A stretch of 64,000 nucleotides of DNA from Terrirhizobium terrae. GTDB taxonomy: Bacteria > Pseudomonadota > Alphaproteobacteria > Rhizobiales > Rhizobiaceae. Where the stretch lies: NCBI RefSeq assembly GCF_030323265.1, contig NZ_CP104992.1, forward strand, positions 1,425,501 to 1,489,500. The letters run 5' to 3'. The notes beneath the pieces were generated by a model. That model saw only the letters and a program-made list of their open reading frames with translations, searched no databases and was not told the DNA's origin. Below, in pieces: positions 60,682 to 64,000 of the stretch. The first letter of the stretch is position 1. Every line of letters begins with the position of its first letter. Made by a program: the position numbers and the translations under genes.

Positions 60682-61012
60682 TGTCGTCCTCCCAACAAGG
60701 TGAAACCCACGGTGTCGCTACTTTGGCTTTTCCTCCTCCGCCAACGCAGCTTCCACGCGATTGTCGAAGATTGCCAGAATTCGAGACATCCGGTGAGCGA
60801 TGCTTTGGGATTATGACTTTCGTCTAATAGCGAGCGCTGCTCGCGGGTCACCCAAGTTGCAGGCGCGACGCTTGACTCGTGCGCAAAATCTTCTAAACAC
60901 CTTGCCGAACGGGAACACCACCATGCACGCTGGCGACTACATCATCGCGTCATGCAGACTGTCGGCAGCTGATGCCGGACAGCGTGTAGGCTTTTCCGCT
61001 TTCTCCAAAACC
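60682..61012. other. Intergenic region between the MHS transporter and asd leader
   Basis: 331 bases between divergent genes, expected to contain both promoters. A stem CTGTCGGCA/TGCCGGACAG lies at 60958-60981. Open frames here are short and unsupported except the leader peptide that follows. Confidence 0.5.
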
Positions 61013-61045
61013 ATGGCCAAAACGACGACGAAAATTATCGTCTGA
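61013..61045 (+). promoter_or_regulatory. Possible attenuator leader peptide MAKTTTKIIV upstream of asd
   Basis: Ten codons: Met-Ala-Lys-Thr-Thr-Thr-Lys-Ile-Ile-Val, then TGA. Seven of ten residues (Lys, Thr, Ile) are end products of the aspartate pathway in which Asd is the branch-point enzyme; Val shares the Ile enzymes. This resembles the Thr/Ile-rich thr operon leader of enterics. The peptide could also be the end of a 40-codon frame beginning at 60923. No strong ribosome site is seen before 61013. Confidence 0.4.
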
Positions 61046-61066
61046 CGTCTCTGGCCTCCGCTCTCT

Positions 61067-61083
61067 CCCCGGCAGGTCCGGGG
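61067..61083 (+). other. GC-rich hairpin in the asd leader
   Basis: CCCCGG-CAGGT-CCGGGG, 22 bases after the leader peptide stop and 73 bases before asd. No T-run follows, so a simple terminator is unlikely; it may sequester or be an element of an RNA switch. Confidence 0.5.
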
Positions 61084-61155
61084 ACAAGGAACACCGCGCA
61101 GCATGCCGCGGCTTCCCCTCAACCACCCGAGGAGAGACAGAAAGAGAGCATAGAC

Positions 61156-62190
61156 ATGGGTTTCAAGATCGCAATCGCCGGCGCGACCGGCAATGTCGGC
61201 AGGGAAATGCTGAACATCCTGGCCGAGCGTGGTTTTCCGGCGAGCGAAGTCGTCGCACTGGCTTCCGCCCGTTCGCAGGGCACCGAGGTTTCCTTCGGCG
61301 ACAAGACGCTCAAGGTCTCGAACCTTGAGAACTATGATTTCTCCGACACCGATATCTGCCTGATGTCTGCGGGCGGCGATGCCTCCAAGAAGTGGTCGCC
61401 GAAGATCGGCGCGCAGGGCTGCGTTGTCATCGACAACTCCTCCGCCTGGCGCTACGATTCCGAAGTTCCGCTGATCGTGCCGGAAGTAAATCCGGATGCG
61501 ATCGCGGGCTTTGCCAAGAAGAACATCATCGCCAACCCGAATTGCTCGACCGCCCAGCTGGTCGTGGCCCTGAAGCCGCTGCATGATTTCGCCAAGATCA
61601 AGCGCGTCGTCGTCTCCACCTACCAGTCGGTCTCCGGTGCCGGCAAGGAAGGCATGGACGAGCTCTTTACCCAGACCCGCGCCGTCTTCGTCGCCGATCC
61701 GATCGAATCCAAGAAGTTCACCAAGCGCATCGCCTTCAACGTCATTCCGCACATCGACGTCTTCATGGAAGACGGCTACACGAAGGAAGAGTGGAAGGTT
61801 CTGGCCGAAACCAAGAAGATGCTGGACCCGAAGATCAAGGTAACTTGCACCGCCGTTCGCGTGCCGGTCTTCATCGGCCATTCGGAATCCGTCAACATCG
61901 AATTCGAGAACGAGATCACCGCCGATCAGGCCCGCGATATCCTGCGCGAAGCTCCGGGCTGCCTCGTCATCGACAAGCATGAGAACGGCGGCTACATCAC
62001 CCCGGTCGAATCCGCCGGCGAAGATGCGACCTACATCTCTCGTATCCGCGAGGATGCGACGGTCGAGAACGGCCTCAACCTGTGGGTCGTTTCCGACAAC
62101 CTGCGCAAGGGTGCAGCACTCAACGCGGTTCAGATCGCCGAGCTTCTTGTCAATCGCGGCCTCATCAAGCCGCGTCAGGCTGCCGCCTGA
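61156..62190 (+). CDS. asd: Aspartate-semialdehyde dehydrogenase
   Basis: 344 residues. KIAIAGATGNVGREML binds NADP; the active-site cysteine is in IIANPNCSTAQLV; VSTYQSVSGAGKEGMDEL and RVPVFIGHSESVNIEF follow. It makes aspartate semialdehyde, the precursor of Lys, Met, Thr and Ile and of diaminopimelate for peptidoglycan. Terminated at 62222-62254. Confidence 0.97.
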   Translation: MGFKIAIAGATGNVGREMLNILAERGFPASEVVALASARSQGTEVSFGDKTLKVSNLENYDFSDTDICLMSAGGDASKKWSPKIGAQGCVVIDNSSAWRYDSEVPLIVPEVNPDAIAGFAKKNIIANPNCSTAQLVVALKPLHDFAKIKRVVVSTYQSVSGAGKEGMDELFTQTRAVFVADPIESKKFTKRIAFNVIPHIDVFMEDGYTKEEWKVLAETKKMLDPKIKVTCTAVRVPVFIGHSESVNIEFENEITADQARDILREAPGCLVIDKHENGGYITPVESAGEDATYISRIREDATVENGLNLWVVSDNLRKGAALNAVQIAELLVNRGLIKPRQAAA

Positions 62191-62221
62191 TCGATAGGAA
62201 TTGTTAAGCATCTTAAATTAG

Positions 62222-62255
62222 AAAATCCCGTCGAGAGGCGGGATTTTCTTTTTCC
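62222..62255 (+). terminator. Rho-independent terminator after asd
   Basis: AAAATCCCG and CGGGATTTT around TCGAGAGG, followed by CTTTTTC. Confidence 0.9.
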
Positions 62256-62378
62256 GCTCAATGCCTTCACGAACTATTCATGGCCGTTTCACTGCTGATT
62301 GCTTGCAAGCGAAGCGCTTTACAACGAATAGTGAGCGAGAAGGTGTACAGCAATCGACTGGCAATCACGGGTTTTCGC

Positions 62379-63188
62379 ATGAACAAGATTTTATTGGCAG
62401 GATTGGTCCTCACCGGATTGGCGGTTGCGGGCCCTGCGGCTGCGCAGCAATGCGGCAACGATTCATCCGGCTTCAATCGCTGGGTCGAAGACTTCAAGCG
62501 GGTTGCTCCGTCGAACGGCGTTAGCGCCTCGGTGGTCGAGCGGGCCTTCGCGAGCGTTTCCTACAATCGCGAAACCATCCGTGCCGACCGCGGCCAACGC
62601 AGCTTCAAGCTCTCCTTCGATGAGTTCCTGAAGAAGCGTGGTGCGACCACCATCATTGCCCGCGGCAAGAAGATGAAGTCTGCCAATGCGGCCCTCTTCG
62701 ACCGCCTCGAACGCCGCTACGGCGTGCCGTCCGGCCCGATCATCGCGATCTGGGGCATGGAGACCGGCTTCGGCGGCTTCATGGGCAACCAGCACACGCT
62801 CTCGGCTGTCGCCACCCTCGCCTATGATTGCCGCCGCTCGGCCTATTTCACCGAACAGCTCTATGCCGCCCTGCAGCTCGTCGCCCGTGGCGACTTGAGC
62901 ACGAGCGCAAAGGGTGCGGCTCACGGCGAAATCGGCCAGACGCAGTTCCTGCCGCTCAACGTCATTCGCTACGGTGCGGATGGCGATGGCGACGGACATA
63001 TCGACATGGTTCGTTCCCGCGCTGATGCGCTGGCCTCGACGGCAAACTTCTTGAAGGGCCACGGATGGTCTGCCGGTGCAGGCTACCAGCCCGGAGAGCC
63101 GAATTTCGGCGCCATCCAGGGCTGGAATGCTGCAAGCGTGTATCAGCGGGCAATCGCCTATATGGGCGCCGAGATCGACGGTCGGTAA
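62379..63188 (+). CDS. MltB-type lytic murein transglycosylase (SLT_2 family)
   Basis: 269 residues from ATG 62379. Signal peptide ending AAAQQC. SLT_2/MltB domain: FNRWVEDFKRVAPSNGVS, YGVPSGPIIAIWGMETGFG with the catalytic Glu, GEIGQTQFLPLNVIRYG and DALASTANFLKGHGW. It cleaves glycan strands of peptidoglycan. The C-terminal peptidoglycan-binding domain found in some relatives is absent. The start codon has only a weak ribosome site. Confidence 0.9.
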   Translation: MNKILLAGLVLTGLAVAGPAAAQQCGNDSSGFNRWVEDFKRVAPSNGVSASVVERAFASVSYNRETIRADRGQRSFKLSFDEFLKKRGATTIIARGKKMKSANAALFDRLERRYGVPSGPIIAIWGMETGFGGFMGNQHTLSAVATLAYDCRRSAYFTEQLYAALQLVARGDLSTSAKGAAHGEIGQTQFLPLNVIRYGADGDGDGHIDMVRSRADALASTANFLKGHGWSAGAGYQPGEPNFGAIQGWNAASVYQRAIAYMGAEIDGR

Positions 63189-63191
63189 AAA

Positions 63192-63874
63192 TCAGGAAGC
63201 GGGGGCCTGATCCGGTTCGGCAGGCCCCTGTTCCTCTTCGAGATCGGGGCGCATGAAATCGCCCTTCTCGTTCATAACCCACAATTCACCGCTCGAAATA
63301 TCGAACCAGGCGCCATGAACGCCGAGCTCTCCCTTGTCCGTCAGCTTGCGGACGAAGGGGAAGGTCTGGAGATTGGCGATCGAATTGCGGATCGATACCC
63401 GTTCCAGCGCCGTCTGACGCTCGCTCTGGGTCATCAGATCATTGCTCTGGATCTGTGCCGCGGCGGGACGAACGAGGCCCATCCACTTGCCGATGAAGTC
63501 CCCTTCGGAGAGCGGCTTCATCGACGGATCGAGTGCTGCCTGGATGCCGCCGCAGCGACCATGGCCCATCACCACGATATTGCGGATCTCAAGCACCTGA
63601 ACCGCATATTCGACGGCAGCCGACGTGCCGTGGAACTGACTGTCCGGCTCGTAGCGCGGCACCATGTTGGCGACGTTGCGCACGACGAAAAGTTCCCCGG
63701 GCCGCAGTCGAAAATCGTCTCGGGCGCGGCGCGGGAGTCACAACAGGCAATCAGAAGCGTATGCGGCTTCTGGCCGGTGTCCGCCAGTACCCGGTAACGT
63801 TCGCGTTCGTCGCTGTAGCGACCGCTCATGAAATTGCGGTAGCCCGCAAGCAGTTTGTCAGGAAAGTGCGTCAT
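63192..63874 (-). CDS. Beta-class carbonic anhydrase (frameshifted)
   Basis: About 227 residues. Zinc and active-site residues: CCDSRAAPE (Cys, Asp, Arg) and, in the second frame, MGHGRCGG (His, Cys). The break lies in the four-C run at 63695-63698; one added base gives FDCGPGELFVVRNVANMVPRY, the family consensus. It interconverts CO2 and bicarbonate. It ends tail to tail with the transglycosylase, three bases apart. Confidence 0.93.
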
Positions 63875-64000
63875 GACGGCAACGATTATTACGCCTTCAT
63901 GGGAAGATCAACGGTCCATGCCGCAAGGCCAGAGAATCCCCAACCTGTGCGCAAGTCGCGATTTTGTTGTGTTTTGACAGTTGCTTTGCCACATCCTGTC

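Noticed and set aside
59362..60816. 484-codon open frame antisense to the MHS transporter
   Set aside because: Arg/Asp/His-rich shadow translation; the transporter has all MFS motifs.
60937..62211. 424-codon open frame antisense to asd
   Set aside because: Shadow of asd; the forward gene matches the full Asd family and has its own terminator.
63875..64000. Search for a gene at the right edge
   Set aside because: 126 bases upstream of the carbonic anhydrase gene with no supported frame; probably its promoter region.

Overview
The window looks like a chromosomal segment of a member of the Rhizobiaceae (Rhizobium/Agrobacterium group, Alphaproteobacteria). Three things point there. The coding is GC-rich throughout. 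The gene order rplU-rpmA-GNAT-GNAT-obgE-proB-proA-nadD-rsfS-rlmH-envC-ctpA-(divergent polysaccharide deacetylase)-rppH is the usual order in this group. The imuA-imuB-dnaE2 mutagenesis cassette carries an alphaproteobacterial GTTC-N7-GTTC LexA box. No integrase, transposase or CRISPR array is visible.

Layout. 1-4.25 kb: a minus-strand Kdp potassium ATPase operon in the unusual order kdpF-(small ORF)-kdpB-(small membrane ORF)-kdpA-kdpC. 4.5-8.2 kb: a small membrane protein, a FetA/FetB-like ABC pair and a membrane diguanylate cyclase. 8.3-34.0 kb: an accessory envelope cluster, described below. 34.3 kb: tRNA-Ser(CGA). 34.7-46.9 kb: the conserved housekeeping block from rplU to rppH. 46.9-53.7 kb: bacterioferritin and its ferredoxin, then the SOS-controlled dnaE2-imuB-imuA cassette. 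53.9-64 kb: a zincin, DUF1737, a CoA-ester lyase, leuD, leuB, a PAP2 phosphatase, an MHS-family transporter, asd with a possible attenuator-type leader peptide, an MltB-type transglycosylase and a beta-carbonic anhydrase.

The most interesting part is 8.3-34.0 kb. Seven copies of a near-identical 17-bp sequence, TTTACNGTWRCGTACTT, stand upstream of seven transcription units, each in the orientation of the unit it precedes. No copy was found elsewhere in the window. The units encode a lipoprotein alpha/beta hydrolase; a MoxR-DUF58-DUF4381-BatA-BatB-BatD operon; a formylglycine-generating enzyme with a periplasmic HAD phosphatase; a small unknown protein followed by a membrane-anchored winged-helix/TPR regulator; an MscS-type channel with two outer-membrane barrels; a Tat-exported sulfatase with an MltF-like transglycosylase; and DUF3300-DUF2950-autotransporter-DUF6065. 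I infer one co-regulated envelope or sulfatase system whose regulator may be the winged-helix/TPR protein encoded inside it.

Quality caveat. About 18 otherwise intact, conserved genes or gene boundaries (including leuD, proA, dnaE2, sulfatase, batA/B/D and carbonic anhydrase) are broken by single-base indels, mostly a missing base in a G or C run. This is best explained as consensus sequencing error. I annotate those genes as CDS spanning the frameshift and state where it lies.
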